A stretch of DNA of 64,000 bases. Source: Oncomelania hupensis. Lineage: Eukaryota > Mollusca > Gastropoda > Littorinimorpha > Pomatiopsidae. Numbering within the stretch: the first letter of the stretch is position 1; each line of letters begins with the position of its first letter. The position numbers and the translations under genes were made by a program. The notes below the pieces were generated by a model that had not been told where the DNA came from, did no database searches, and worked only from the letters and a program-made list of their open reading frames with translations. Shown piece by piece: positions 10,676 to 21,133 of this stretch. Location of the stretch: the NCBI GenBank assembly GCA_036898135.1, contig CM072522.1, forward strand, positions 27,387,763-27,451,762. Direction: 5' to 3'.

Positions 10676-12062
10676 AATTACATGATTATTGCTATAGGTC
10701 CAGTGGACTCTTCTGAGCCAAATGAGGACCAGAATCTGGACCACAAAATCAAGACCACAACTTCGCTGAAAGAGGACTCGCCCCTGATCCGCATAAAAGA
10801 TCTGCCGAAACAACACTAGTGGCAACACCTACAATACAGTACATTACATGGTTATTGCTATAGGTCCAGCGAACTCTTCTGAACCAAGTCAGGACCAGAG
10901 AAGTGAAAGAGGACTCACCTCTGATCCGCACAAAAGATCTGCCGAAACAACCCTAGTGGTAACACTGAAGGCAATCTACCAGCCGGTCACTTTAATTTAT
11001 CGAAACCCCGTTTACAAAAACAAAATAGAATACAAACATCATTATACAATATCAACAAAACATACATATAAAATGCCTACCTTGCCAAATAATAACATCA
11101 TAGGAAGCCCCAGTGATCATTTGGCAGAAAGCATCCAATATTTCCAAGCTGATCCAACAGACCTCACACACAAATGAGGAGTTTTGTCCCGGAAGAGTTT
11201 TCAAGAAAAAAGGTAGGTGACTGGTCTAGCGAAGAAGAAGATAGTATAGTAGATTGATAGAATAGAGTAGGAATGAGAAAGAACAAAGGAGAAAGACAGT
11301 GACAGTGGGAATTTAAAGCACTAAATGTCCAGAAAGTGGGGATACTATTTATACTGAAACCCCCGACACCCCCACGGGGGGGGAAGTGGCAACACCGAAG
11401 GCACTCCACCAGCCGGTCACTTTACAATAAGACATCCCAAGCAGGGGATGCTGAGGCTATACTCTAATTTATCGAACCCCCGTTTACAAAAACAAAATAG
11501 AATACAAACATCATTATAAAATATCAACAAAACACATACATATAAAATGCCTACATTGCCAAATAATAACATCATAGGAAGCCCCAGTGACCACCTGGCA
11601 GAAAGCGTCCAATATTTCCAAGCTGATCCAACAGACCTCACACACAAATGAGGAGTTTTGTCCCGGAAGAGTTTTCAAGAAAAAAGGTAGGTGACTGGTC
11701 TAGCGAAGAAGAAGATAGTATAGTAGATTGAAAGAATAGAGTAGAAATGAGAAAGAACAAAGAGAAAGACAGCGACAGTGGGAATTTATAGCACTAAATT
11801 TCCAGAAAGTGGGGATACTATAAATTTATGTCCTGCGCTTTTTTTTCTAGAATTGGCCTGCCCATTTTTGGAATTCCAACATTGGTTAGGGTTCGGGTTA
11901 GGGTTACGGAAAGGTTTAGGGTTAGGTCCTAACCCTAACCCTAGAGGGCCAATGTTGGAATTAAAAAAATGGGCAGCCCCTTCTATAATACTACTAATTC
12001 CAAAAAAGCGCAGATTCCAAAAAAGCGCAGAACATTTGTACTGAAACTCCCGGCAACCCCAT
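10676..12062 (-). repeat. Cluster of three repeat A copies
   Basis: A partial copy (10676-10820), a nearly complete one (about 10840-11387) and another (11388-12062) follow head to tail in the same orientation. Each starts with the TAGGTCCAGC...GACTCTTC block and ends in the CCCCCG...GGGGG block. The last copy is interrupted at 11829-12034 by a small TIR element. The tandem arrangement suggests duplication or repeated insertion. Confidence 0.75.
11829..12034. mobile_element. Small TIR element with head-to-head telomeric repeats
   Basis: Ends TGTCCTGCGC and GCGCAGAACA are inverted; inside them is a second inverted block (CTGCCCATTTTTGGAATTCCA and its complement). The centre (11879-11944) is a TTAGGG-like array facing a CCCTAA array. 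It interrupts repeat A between GGGATACTA and TTGTACTGAAA, which are contiguous in other copies. No coding capacity. Confidence 0.65.
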
Positions 12063-12074
12063 GTGGGTATGTGG

Positions 12075-12405
12075 GTGCCTTCTGGAAGGCGCTACCGAAC
12101 ACCTAGGGTCAGAACTCTCAGAACGAAAAACAGTTTTGTTCCAAAGGCTGTCTCAATACTTAATAAATGACATGTGTGGGTTTGTGTGTGTGTAAGTGTT
12201 TGTATGTGTTCAAAATAATTTCATTTAACATTTGCTGTCGTTTAATGTTAGCATGTATAAGTGTAATTATACATTTGTGACAGTTTTATCCTCATTATCA
12301 TTGTTGTTAATTTTATTATTGTCATGTTTATTCCTTGTTGATTGTAATTGTACACCACTATGTAATTTCTTGTAAAAGATAATAAAGTTGTCTAATCTTA
12401 TCTTA
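12075..12405 (+). pseudogene. 3' terminus of a CR1/Rex1-type LINE
   Basis: A frame encoding GRRYRTPRVRTLRTKNSFV and ending shortly after PKAVSILNK resembles the extreme C-terminus of these ORF2 proteins. It is followed by a 3' UTR ending AATAAAG and a CTTAT-type tail, the same tail style as the larger copy at 27415-28658. Confidence 0.6.
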
Positions 12406-12409
12406 CTTT

Positions 12410-13316
12410 TAGGCTACCCTGTATGTAGAGGATGATAAGATGAAGAGGGTTACTTACCAAATTTTCAAAACAATAAAAGATTGGAAAATAACTTGGCTTG
12501 GAAAGAATGGTTTTACCATGAAATCACAAATTACACACACATGTTCAGTGCATTAAAGAAGTCCATTCAGCATGAAGTTGTGCGTGATACCAGCAGTCAT
12601 AAGATTTATTAGGATGCAATATAATTTTTAACCACGCAGACAAAAAGAACCATATGTGTAAAGAACCATGTGTGAAGAACCATATGTGTAAAGAACTATA
12701 CGTTTGTACCTGTGAAAGAGTAAACTTCGTTTTGTCTGGAGAGTCCTGTGACTTTTATCAGATTAAATATTAAAGTCTATAGAATCTTCACACAAAGATG
12801 AAGAAAGGTGATGGGGATGAAACTGCATCAGTTTGTGTTGTCTGCATGCTTTGTACGAATGTCATGCAATGAGGGAACAAATTTTATAATCAGACCAAAT
12901 TCAATCGTCAGCGATAAGTCATTCAATAACCCTTATTATTTTCTTTATTTTTTCTTATAGCTTTATCAATAGTAAGCAACTTTGGGTCGTAGAAATATCA
13001 CAACAAACACTACAAGACGTGTACAGAGCTTCTTTGTCCCTCTTGCATAGCACAGGATATTTCATCATTTGTCAGTGTATTTCACATGAAAAGTCTGATT
13101 GTGACAGCATGCAGCTTTATGAACAATTCTTTCCTCCTGTTGGCATCACTTTCACCAGCTTCATGCAAAAGTGTCAGACTGCTGGCACACTCTGAATGAG
13201 ATGCCCCGAGTAGAAAGCGTCTAAAGCACATGCACAGCGTTCAGTTAACTAAACTGCTACCATGCTGTATGAGGAGGCTGGCTAGCCAACAAAACCATCT
13301 CAGATATAGGACAAGA
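12410..13316. other. No gene seen
   Basis: Unique-looking AT-rich sequence without supported exons, RNA genes or repeats. Confidence 0.5.
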
Positions 13317-13975
13317 CTACATTACATTACATTACTATTGCTTTAGGTCCAGCGGACTCTTCCGAGCCAAATCAGGGCCGGACAACCCCCGATCCGCATA
13401 AAAGATCTGCTGAAACAACCCTACTGGTAAAACTGAATGCCCTCCACCAGCCAGTCACTTTACAATAAAGACATCCCACGCAGGGGACGGCTGAGGCTTC
13501 ACCCCAACTTATCGAACCCCGGTTTACAAAAACAAAATAGAATACAAACATCATTATAAATTATCAACATTGATTGATTGATTGATGCTTTAGGTCCAGC
13601 GGACTCTTCCGAGCCAAATCAGGACCGAAAAATTATCAACAAAACACATACATATAAAATGCCTACATTTCTAAATAATAACATCATAGGAAGCCCTAGT
13701 GACCACCTGGCAGAAAGCGTCCAATATTCCCAAGCTGATCCAACAGACCTCATACACAAATAAGGAGTCTTGTCCCGGAAGAGTTTTCAAGAAAAAAGGT
13801 AGGAGACTGGTCTAGCAAAGAAGACGATAGTATAGCAGATTGATAGAACAGAGCAGGAATGAAAAAGAGCAAATGAGAAAGACAGCGCCAGTGGGAATTT
13901 AAAGCACTAAATTTCCAGAAAATGGGGATACTATTTATACTGAAACCCCCGGCCTCCCAACGGGGGAAGGACAAG
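13317..13975 (-). repeat. Repeat A copy with internal duplication
   Basis: Starts with a CATTA tail (ACATTACATTAC), which is the 3' end of the element read on the other strand, and ends in the CCCCCGG...CGGGGG block. At 13570-13630 a second copy of the 3' end (GATTGATTGATT then the GGTCCAGCGGACTC block) is inserted, so one short copy landed in, or recombined with, another. Confidence 0.75.
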
Positions 13976-13999
13976 ACTAATCAATACCAACAATACAAT

Positions 14000-15150
14000 T
14001 CCATACAATACAACACTATACAATACAACATTATTACAGCTTTAAAAAAAAAATTGAAATTGTTAATTTATTCAGCAGTAAATCATAATTTATTTAAATG
14101 GGCACTCATATTTCCATAGTTTGATTAATGATGTTTTTTGTTTTTTTGTTTTTTTTCCCTATAGGAGTATAATAGGGATAGGCAGGTCTGCCAGTACAAA
14201 CAATAATGTCACTTCATGTTTGGAATCCCTGGCAGTTTGACAACTACAGTGGTCTCCTGGATATGTTTTGTTATTTTCCCTAGGGGTAGGCAGGTCTGCC
14301 CAGTACCTCTACCTCAAACATTTGTTTATTGCATGCTTTTAATTATTGTACATTTATGTATTAGCTGTGATTGTTTGTGTATTTTAGGTGATTTTTAATG
14401 GGCTGAGTTTACCACTGTAATTGCTCCGGTTGAGTAGTTGTATTGTATAAGTTGTATTGCATAAGTTGTATTGTACAAACAAGTATGTCATGTGCTTTTT
14501 CACGTGCTTATGCTGCCACTGCAACTGCTCCAGTTGAGATGAATACAATTGTATACATCTGTACTGTATAGTACTGAACAAACAAGAATATTCCATCACT
14601 TCCCACCAGCTCAATTCCCATGTGAGCAGCACCGTTTAGTGCCTCCACAATTTTCTTGCTGCGGGCTATTTATAGCTTGCCTGCACTCTCCCTTCCAGTG
14701 AAAGGAAAGGAAAGGAAGCATCGGCGAAGCTATTTATAGCTAGCCTGGCTGACCTAACCTCAAAATCTAAAAAGCTTTGGTTTAGTCGCTGTGACTTCAG
14801 GTATGGAAATCTGGCAGCTTTACCACCAAAGAGGTCTCCTGAATATGCATCTTCATATGCTGTTCTGGATCAGAGGGAGTGAAAACTCTTTGTGGCAAAA
14901 GCTGCCAGCATGGTGCAGCATGGCCATGTGCTGCTTCAACTTAACCGCTCTGGCAAAGACGCCTAACAGAGATTGCACGTATGGTTCTTTTGGCCTAGTG
15001 GTAGGCAGGTGTGTCCAGTACAAACAAGCTTCATGTTCCGCCACTTGTGGAATTCCGGCAGCTTAACCATGAAAAAAGTGGTCTCCCAAAAATACATTTT
15101 TAAATTTTCCCTAGTGGTAGCCAGGTATGTCCAGTACAAACAACATTAAT
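14000..15150 (-). pseudogene. Decayed tandem copies of the zinc-finger gene 3' end
   Basis: Segments at about 14130-14300 and 14790-15110 repeat the sequence that ends the zinc-finger exon (15120-15420): the words TGGTCTCCTG, CTTTGTGGCAAAAG and GCATGGCCATGTGCTGCTTCA recur in the same order. On the minus strand the 14990-14800 copy still reads as a broken last finger pair (KLKQHMAML, then SFCHKEFS), with a cysteine of the first finger lost and a stop. These are partial duplications of the adjacent gene, not separate genes. Between the copies (14300-14790) I see only AT-rich DNA. Confidence 0.6.
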
Positions 15151-15165
15151 CACTTCACAATCACT

Positions 15166-16571
15166 TCACGTCTGGAACTCTGGCAACTTGACCACCAACG
15201 TGGTCTCCTGTATATGCACCTTCATGTGCTGTTCTAGATCGGAGGAAGTGGAAAACCCTTTGTGGCAAAAGTTACAAACATGGTGCTGCATGGCCATGTG
15301 CTGCTTCAGTTTGTCCACTGTGACAAAAGTGTCCTGACAGACATCACACGTGTGGTTCTTTTTGCCCGAGTGGATGCGCAGGTGTCTGTTCAGGGTGCTG
15401 ACTTGGGTGAAGCCCTTTTGGCACATGGGACAGGTGTGCAGCTCTTGCCCGGTGTGGATGAGGGTGTGCTGCTTCAGGCTGGAGCGGGTCACGAATGACT
15501 TGTGGCAAAACTGGCACACATAGTTCTTCTGCCCCGTGTGTGACAGCATGTGTTGTCGCAGGTTCCCCACCTGGCTAAACGTCTTAGGGCACAGCTCGCA
15601 GGCAAAGTCCTTAGCCCCGGTGTGGACCACCATGTGCTGCCGCAAGTGAGCGGAGGTGGTGAAGGCTTTGTGACAGATCTCACAGCGATGGTCCTTCTGT
15701 CCTGTGTGTATGCGGATGTGCTTTCTCAAGGTGCTGGCTGTGGAAAATGATTTCTGGCACACCATGCACGCGTACTGTTTCTCCCCTCGGTGGATCAGCA
15801 TGTGATCGTTCAAGTGGCCGGACCGGGAAAAGGCTTTCTGACATATATCGCACACGTGGCCTTTCTTACCCGTGTGGGTTAACGAGTGGTATTTCAACTT
15901 GTTGGAGCTGGTGAATGTCTGCCGGCAGACCTCACACTCATGAAGCTTTTGGCCCGTGTGTATCAAGCTGTGCTCTGTCAAGTCGCCTGGGGTGGCAAAC
16001 TCCGCCAGACACACGTCGCAAATGTTGTCCGTTTGCTGTGCATGCAACAGCATGTGCTGCTCTAAGTGAAGCGAAGTGGTGAATGCCTTCTGGCACTGAT
16101 CACAAACGTGCTCTTTCTTCTTGGAATGCAGAGCAACATGCAGCTTTAGGTGGCTGATGTTGGAAAACGCTTTCTGACATATATCACACACAAAATCTTT
16201 TTGGCCGGTATGGACCAGCATGTGCCTTCGCAGGCGATTTGCGAACTGAAACCCTTTCTTGCAAATGTCACAAATGAAGTCCCGGTGCCCAGTATGAAGA
16301 GACATGTGTAGCTTCAGTCGACAAGCGAAAGGAAAGCTCTTGTGGCATTGAGGGCAGACAAACTGATTTTTGCCATCGGCTTGATCAGCCCTGTAGTTAT
16401 GGTTTGCTGAAGCACTGTCACTCTTTGTGTGGCTGTCTGGCTGCTGCCCTCTTGCAGGTTTCTTCTCCGAAGTTCCTGCCTGGTTCATCCATGGGTGATC
16501 CCACATGGAGTTATCCGAAGGATCAGCTTGTCTATCCGAGTCGTCTGTTTGGTTGCTAGAACACGGTAAGT
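15166..16571 (-). CDS. Last exon of a 14-finger C2H2 zinc-finger protein
   Basis: Encodes about 468 residues ending at a stop at 15168-15166. The first 60 or so residues are a polar linker. Then come 14 consecutive C2H2 fingers of the C-X2-C-X12-H-X3-H type, most joined by TGQKD-type (Krueppel) linkers; the thirteenth has an altered H spacing. The exon opens at an acceptor (GTTTCAG) with two bases completing a codon, which matches the one-base overhang of the exon at 18778-19059. Such proteins bind DNA in the nucleus and usually regulate transcription; the target cannot be predicted here. No KRAB, SCAN or BTB domain is visible. All fingers keep their ligands, so the gene looks intact in this exon. 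Confidence 0.88.
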
Positions 16572-17192
16572 CTGAAACAAAGCAGCCAGATTCGGTGCGT
16601 TATATACATGAACGGTATATATGTCCAATGTTCATTTACTTTCTGCGTTGTGCTCACCTCCCCTAGTTACTTTGCCCACTTTTCTTAACTTGCCTAGTCT
16701 TGACTTTCACAGTGCTTGAAGAGTTTTACTTCAAGATATTACGCCATTTCAGTTTCTAGACCAACTTGCTACTTTTAGCTAAATGGATAGCTTTTTACTT
16801 GCGTTACAATCTGTAAGGGGTTTTATCCCCCAATAATAGTTACAACCCCGTGCACTCTTTCTTCTTCTTTGATATAGGCAGCAAAACCTTTACACATTAA
16901 TATAATATATAGTATAATAACATTGAATGCTGCATCTATACAAGACACACTACAAATTGAAGAATAAGATGCTCTTCTGTTGTGTTAATTGTGAATATGG
17001 GGTAGTTGGTAATAACTATAATCTTGTATTAATGTATTTCTACTGTATTTATCTGGGTAACCTGATTCTTTCTTGTGCTGCATGGGTACCATATGCACAG
17101 CAAAAAACAAAAACAGTACAAAAAATCTCCTTTAAACTCTACTCTTGAGCACATGAGACATAATATGTGCTTATCCGATTCTTTTGAGTATG
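16572..17192. other. Intron sequence of the zinc-finger gene, no feature
   Basis: Non-repetitive AT-rich DNA; no exon or RNA seen. Confidence 0.5.
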
Positions 17193-17934
17193 TCCTATCA
17201 TATCCTATCCCGTAACTCAGAGGTCAAAGGGGCACCACAGATGACTGTTTAACCAGCGTACTCCATCTTGCCCTGTCCTCAGCAACCCTGATGGTTTCGC
17301 TCAGTGTCAAACCAGTCCATTCTCGAATGTTGTCCTCCCACCTCTTTTTAGGTCTCCCTCTTCTTCTACCTCCTTGCACTGTGCCTTGCAGGATGGTCTT
17401 TGCACGACCTGAAGATCTGGTGACGTGGCCATACCATCGGAGTTTAATTTTTTTCCCCACTGTGAGCAGGTCATCGTGTTGTCCAATGGCTTGTGTGATG
17501 GTCTGTCGGACTTCGTCGTTGGTGATGTGCTGGGTATAGGAAATGCCCAGAAGTCTTCTGTAGCATCTCATCTCCATGCTTTGTATTCTTCGTTGTAGAT
17601 CTGCTGTGAGGGTTAATGTTTCGCAAGCGTACAGGAAGATGGAGATGACAAGGGAGCACAGCAGTCTTACTTTGGAATATAGGCTGATGGTCCTGTCTTT
17701 CTAAATTGGCTTCAACCTCGCCAGGGCAGCAGTTGTTTGTGCGATCCTGGAGAGGACTTCCTGTCGGGACCCATTGTCTGATTCAATGGCTCCTAAATAT
17801 TTGAAGCTATGCACTGTGTTTAGGGATTGGCCTTAGACTTTGATGTCAGTGTTGATGCCATTGGTGCTGTTGGTCATCATTTTGGTCTTCTCTGCACTTA
17901 TTTCCATTCCATAGGTTTTGGATTTTAGGTTTCG
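17193..17934 (-). pseudogene. LINE family C, 3' half, in zinc-finger gene intron
   Basis: Minus-strand frame with RCYRRLLGISYTQHITNDEV, KLRWYGHVTRSS and RRRGRPKKRWEDN followed by WSTLVKQSSVVPL, the well-preserved C-terminal end of the same LINE seen at 6580. The tail side is at 17193 (TCCTATCC). The upstream RT part is frame-broken. It inserted in the same orientation as the host gene. Confidence 0.8.
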
Positions 17935-18140
17935 TTTTAGGTACCAGCGAACTGCGCTAGAAAGGCATGGGTGAAATAACGACCGACAAAGGCCACAAGC
18001 TTTATTTCAGCGAGAGAGATGGCAGGAACGAACACGGCATTGGATTCTTGGTCCACAAGAACATTCTAGCCACTTTCATGGGTTGCTGCCCAGTCTCCAG
18101 TAGACGCGTTACCACCTGTCAGAGAGCAGCCCCTTTCAAC
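17935..18140 (+). pseudogene. LINE endonuclease fragment, inverted
   Basis: The plus-strand frame encodes GMGEITTDKGHKLYFSERDG and then HGIGFLVHKNI and CCPVSSRR. These are blocks of the apurinic-type endonuclease of non-LTR elements. It abuts the family C fragment head-to-head, which fits an inverted 5' end from twin priming or a second insertion. Confidence 0.6.
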
Positions 18141-18299
18141 TTATTTGAGTATGTAGAACATGTTATTCCGCATAATATACTTATCGATCCAAAACAAATG
18201 TTCAATATTCATGAGGATCCCAAACTGTGGATCAAAGAATACTTGGATGTTTTTGTGAGGACCAGGCTACATCAAATGCTCAATATACATTAAGAGGAT

Positions 18300-18777
18300 G
18301 CAAACATTGGTTTAAATTAACGCTTAATTGTATGTTTTATGTGTGTGTGTGTGTGTGTAGACCCTGTTCTTTTTTAAGATACATGGGCACTGAACACAAT
18401 CGTCAACAATGTAACTTCTATTTATATACCATAAGTGCTAAAATACAAATATCAACCCTTGGATAAGAAACAATGGTATTCAACCTTTTCCATATTGCCT
18501 CACTTGTCCTGCTGTCTGCAAATATATGACTGTTCTATAATGACACACAGTTTGGTTTCTAAAAATGAATAATACAACTGAAAACAAAATTGTTTATATA
18601 AATTAATAATAATAGATCTGTAAAGTGTTGCCTGCATGTTTCTAGCATTCGAAGGTCTAAAACAGGAGCACCTGGGTCTTAAAAGTTCACGGGATAGAAT
18701 GCATCCATGTTCAAAGTTTATATTCTCGTCTGACGGAGTTTACCTCTTATATTACTATTGGTGCGTGTCCTTCCTAC
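18300..18777. other. Intron sequence, no feature beyond a GT tract
   Basis: A short (GT)n lies at about 18342-18358; nothing else supported. Confidence 0.5.
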
Positions 18778-19059
18778 CTTGATCACAAAGGGCTGTGGAT
18801 CCAAAGAAGACTGTGGGTTCTTCGTCCGTGTCACTGTCAGGCTCCAGTTTCACGACCAGTTCTCTATCAAGATCTCCATCAGCCTCCGGCAGTCTGCTTT
18901 CTACAGGCTCTCGATCTACTGCTTCTTTTTCCGAGTTGTTATCAGAATCTGTGTGCATTTCGTAGTCAGCATCATCTCCCCCATTAGTCTCTCTTTTCAC
19001 GGCTGACAATGGGTGAAAGACCTGAACGTTACCTATGGTCTTATCATCTGACTGTAAAT
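18778..19059 (-). CDS. Acidic exon of the C2H2 zinc-finger gene
   Basis: A 94-codon open exon between an acceptor (GCTCCAG) and a donor (ATCAAG then GTAGGA), phase 1 on both sides, so it joins in frame to the finger exon at 16571. The peptide is strongly acidic (repeated Asp/Glu with Ser; VVKLEPDSDTDEEP contains a VKLEP-type sumoylation consensus), as often found N-terminal to finger arrays in invertebrate zinc-finger proteins. It must be preceded by at least one more exon, because no suitable ATG lies inside it. Confidence 0.75.
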
Positions 19060-19170
19060 CTGGAGCAAAATTAAATTTTAAAAATTATAATAAATTCTTT
19101 TTTAATCCCTTTTTTTTCTACCAGCTTTTTTTGACAACATTTACATCTTATACTATTAGTGCATCAGTCA

Positions 19171-19688
19171 GTCAGTCAGTCCCACTTTGTACACAAATAA
19201 CTCAAACAGTTCATCCGATCATGATACTATTTGATATGTGCATACATCTCCTTTATAGCCAATTATGTGTAAAATGATGTGTTCCAATTCAAAACTGTTT
19301 GACTGCCATAGGTTCAAATCCAAAATAATGAGAAAATTGTCAGGGAAAAACACAGCATCCTTATTATTTTTACTATAAAATGATTTTAGACTTTCGGAAA
19401 CATATATGTACACATGCATAAACAAACACTTCAGTCAGTCCCACTTTGTACACAAATAACTCAAACAGTTCATCCGATCATGATACTATTTGATATGTGC
19501 ATACATCTCCTTTATAGCCAATTATGTGTAAAATGATGTGTTCCAATTCAAAACTGTTTGACTGCCATAGGTTCAAATCCAAAATAATGAGAAAATTGTC
19601 AGGGAAAAACACAGCATCCTTATTATTTTTACTATAAAATGATTTTAGACTTTCAGAAACATATATGTACACATGCATAAACAAACAC
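19171..19688. repeat. Nearly perfect 259-bp tandem duplication
   Basis: The block starting at TCAGTCAGTCCCACTTTGTA is repeated once with a period of 259 bp. I find one difference (G at about 19396, A at 19655). It lies in an intron of the zinc-finger gene. The near-identity implies a very recent event or an assembly artefact. Confidence 0.9.
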
Positions 19689-19699
19689 ACATACATTTA

Positions 19700-20603
19700 C
19701 ATGCTTAATCAAAAAATATTTCTTAAGTCAGTATTTAATGTGGCAATGTACAGACATTGGTTGCTGGCATATGCAATGAATAACATTTACATATTTTGTA
19801 CTCCTTGAATTCAAGCGCATATATATATGTATGATTTTTTCTCTAGCTTCACTGGTGATGTCATCACTGTTTCTTCCTGTTCCATTGTGTTGACAACTGC
19901 TGATCTTCAAACTCCACACTGCTGCAGAGACACATCAATGTCATAATTATTATAGATTATAAAATGCCAGAGCTTGACATCAACTTTTTTTTTTTTACCT
20001 TTTCCACAATATTTCCAGCCTGTTTGAACCTTCATTATAAATTATATAATTATGATTAAAAAAACCCACACAAAGTAGGAGGTTAAGAGGTGAAATTTAG
20101 TGTGACCAACGTGGGTTGCACCGGTACACCTTTCCATAACTAGGAAACATCTCCACATGTCTGGCTGTGATATATATTTTCTCACTGGCTCAAATTCATT
20201 ATTCTTTTCTCCATGTTGCAGGCATATAATATGACCAATCTCTAGCAATCTTGGTCAGTCTGGTATCAGTTTAAGCTTGTTTTGGAATATAGTTTCCCTT
20301 TGATGTTATCTAGACAGGTCATTTTTAACAACTTTAAATAATCTGAATAAAATGTTAGTAAAAGTAAAATGGACACTTTCAGTATTTGATTTTGAACTGT
20401 ATTCTTTAGTTTAACAAGTTACTTTCTAGTCTCTACTGCTGCCACAAATGTTTGTTTTCCCTACCTACCTTCATTGGTCAATACTCCTAAAACTAAAGAA
20501 ACACAACCATCAACACAACTTAGTATGTTATATTTTACAATCTTATCGTAAAATAAAGTGCAGTATTTACAGAACAGAAACGTAAATTTAAAGGATTCCT
20601 TAC
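19700..20603. other. Intergenic or intronic stretch, no confirmed exon
   Basis: If the first zinc-finger exon is at 20604-20627, this stretch must hide one further exon that changes phase 0 to phase 1. I could not identify one with convincing splice sites. Confidence 0.4.
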
Positions 20604-20627
20604 CTTGCACATACTCAGTGAGGCCAT
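20604..20627 (-). CDS. Candidate first coding exon of the zinc-finger gene
   Basis: On the minus strand an ATG in good context (AATATGG) is followed by seven codons and a consensus donor (GCAAG then GTAAGG). It ends in phase 0, whereas the next known exon needs one carried base, so an intermediate exon must exist if this start is right. Confidence 0.35.
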
Positions 20628-20716
20628 ATTGCCTTTGGTCACAGTATGCAGTTTCTCGGTTCTCCGTGCAGGAAGAGGACTTAGTCTCGTCTCCAAAAAA
20701 AACCTATAATCCAAAG
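20628..20716. promoter_or_regulatory. Putative bidirectional promoter
   Basis: Only 89 bp separate the candidate minus-strand ATG (20627) from the plus-strand ATG (20717). The plus ATG is embedded in CCAAAGATGGCGAC, which matches the YY1 motif often placed over start codons of TATA-less genes. No TATA box was seen. Confidence 0.4.
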
Positions 20717-21133
20717 ATGGCGACTGCAAAGAAGGGGAGTTTGAATAAACGGTTGTTCAAGCAAATTCTTTTGCTTGAAATGTGTGACGATACGGTTATT
20801 GATGCCATGAAGGTCATGACAGATCAAACAAGCACAATGTGTCGTCTGGCGCTGGAAGAATGCTACCAGTCAGGGAATACACTTTCAGATTGTGAATCTC
20901 CTCCCGCTAAGAAAATGAACAAAGCGAACAAACACCTGCAAGTACCAGTTATCACTAACTGGCAGCGACGACTGATGGACCTCAATGCACGAAGAATAAG
21001 GAAACGGAGGCGTGATCGGGACGTCGATAAATTCTTGAAAAGCAAGAATACAGACTTTTTTCGACTGGTTGTACCACGCTACACTGATTTGCAGTTTAAA
21101 TCTTACTTCCATATGTCTCGGGAAACATTTGAG
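20717..21133 (+). CDS. HARBI1-like gene, exon 1
   Basis: 139 codons from an ATG with strong context (A at -3, G at +4) to a GAG codon followed by donor GTCAGA, phase 0. Encodes the Lys/Arg-rich N-terminus and the start of the transposase-type domain. The open frame extends upstream of this ATG but has no better start. Confidence 0.8.

Noticed and set aside
11879..11944. Chromosome end
   Set aside because: The telomere-like motifs face each other inside a small element in the middle of a repeat, so they are interstitial.
20042..20248. Exon of the zinc-finger gene
   Set aside because: Open for 68 codons and has a GT after GAAAG, but there is no convincing acceptor and the phase is not determinable.
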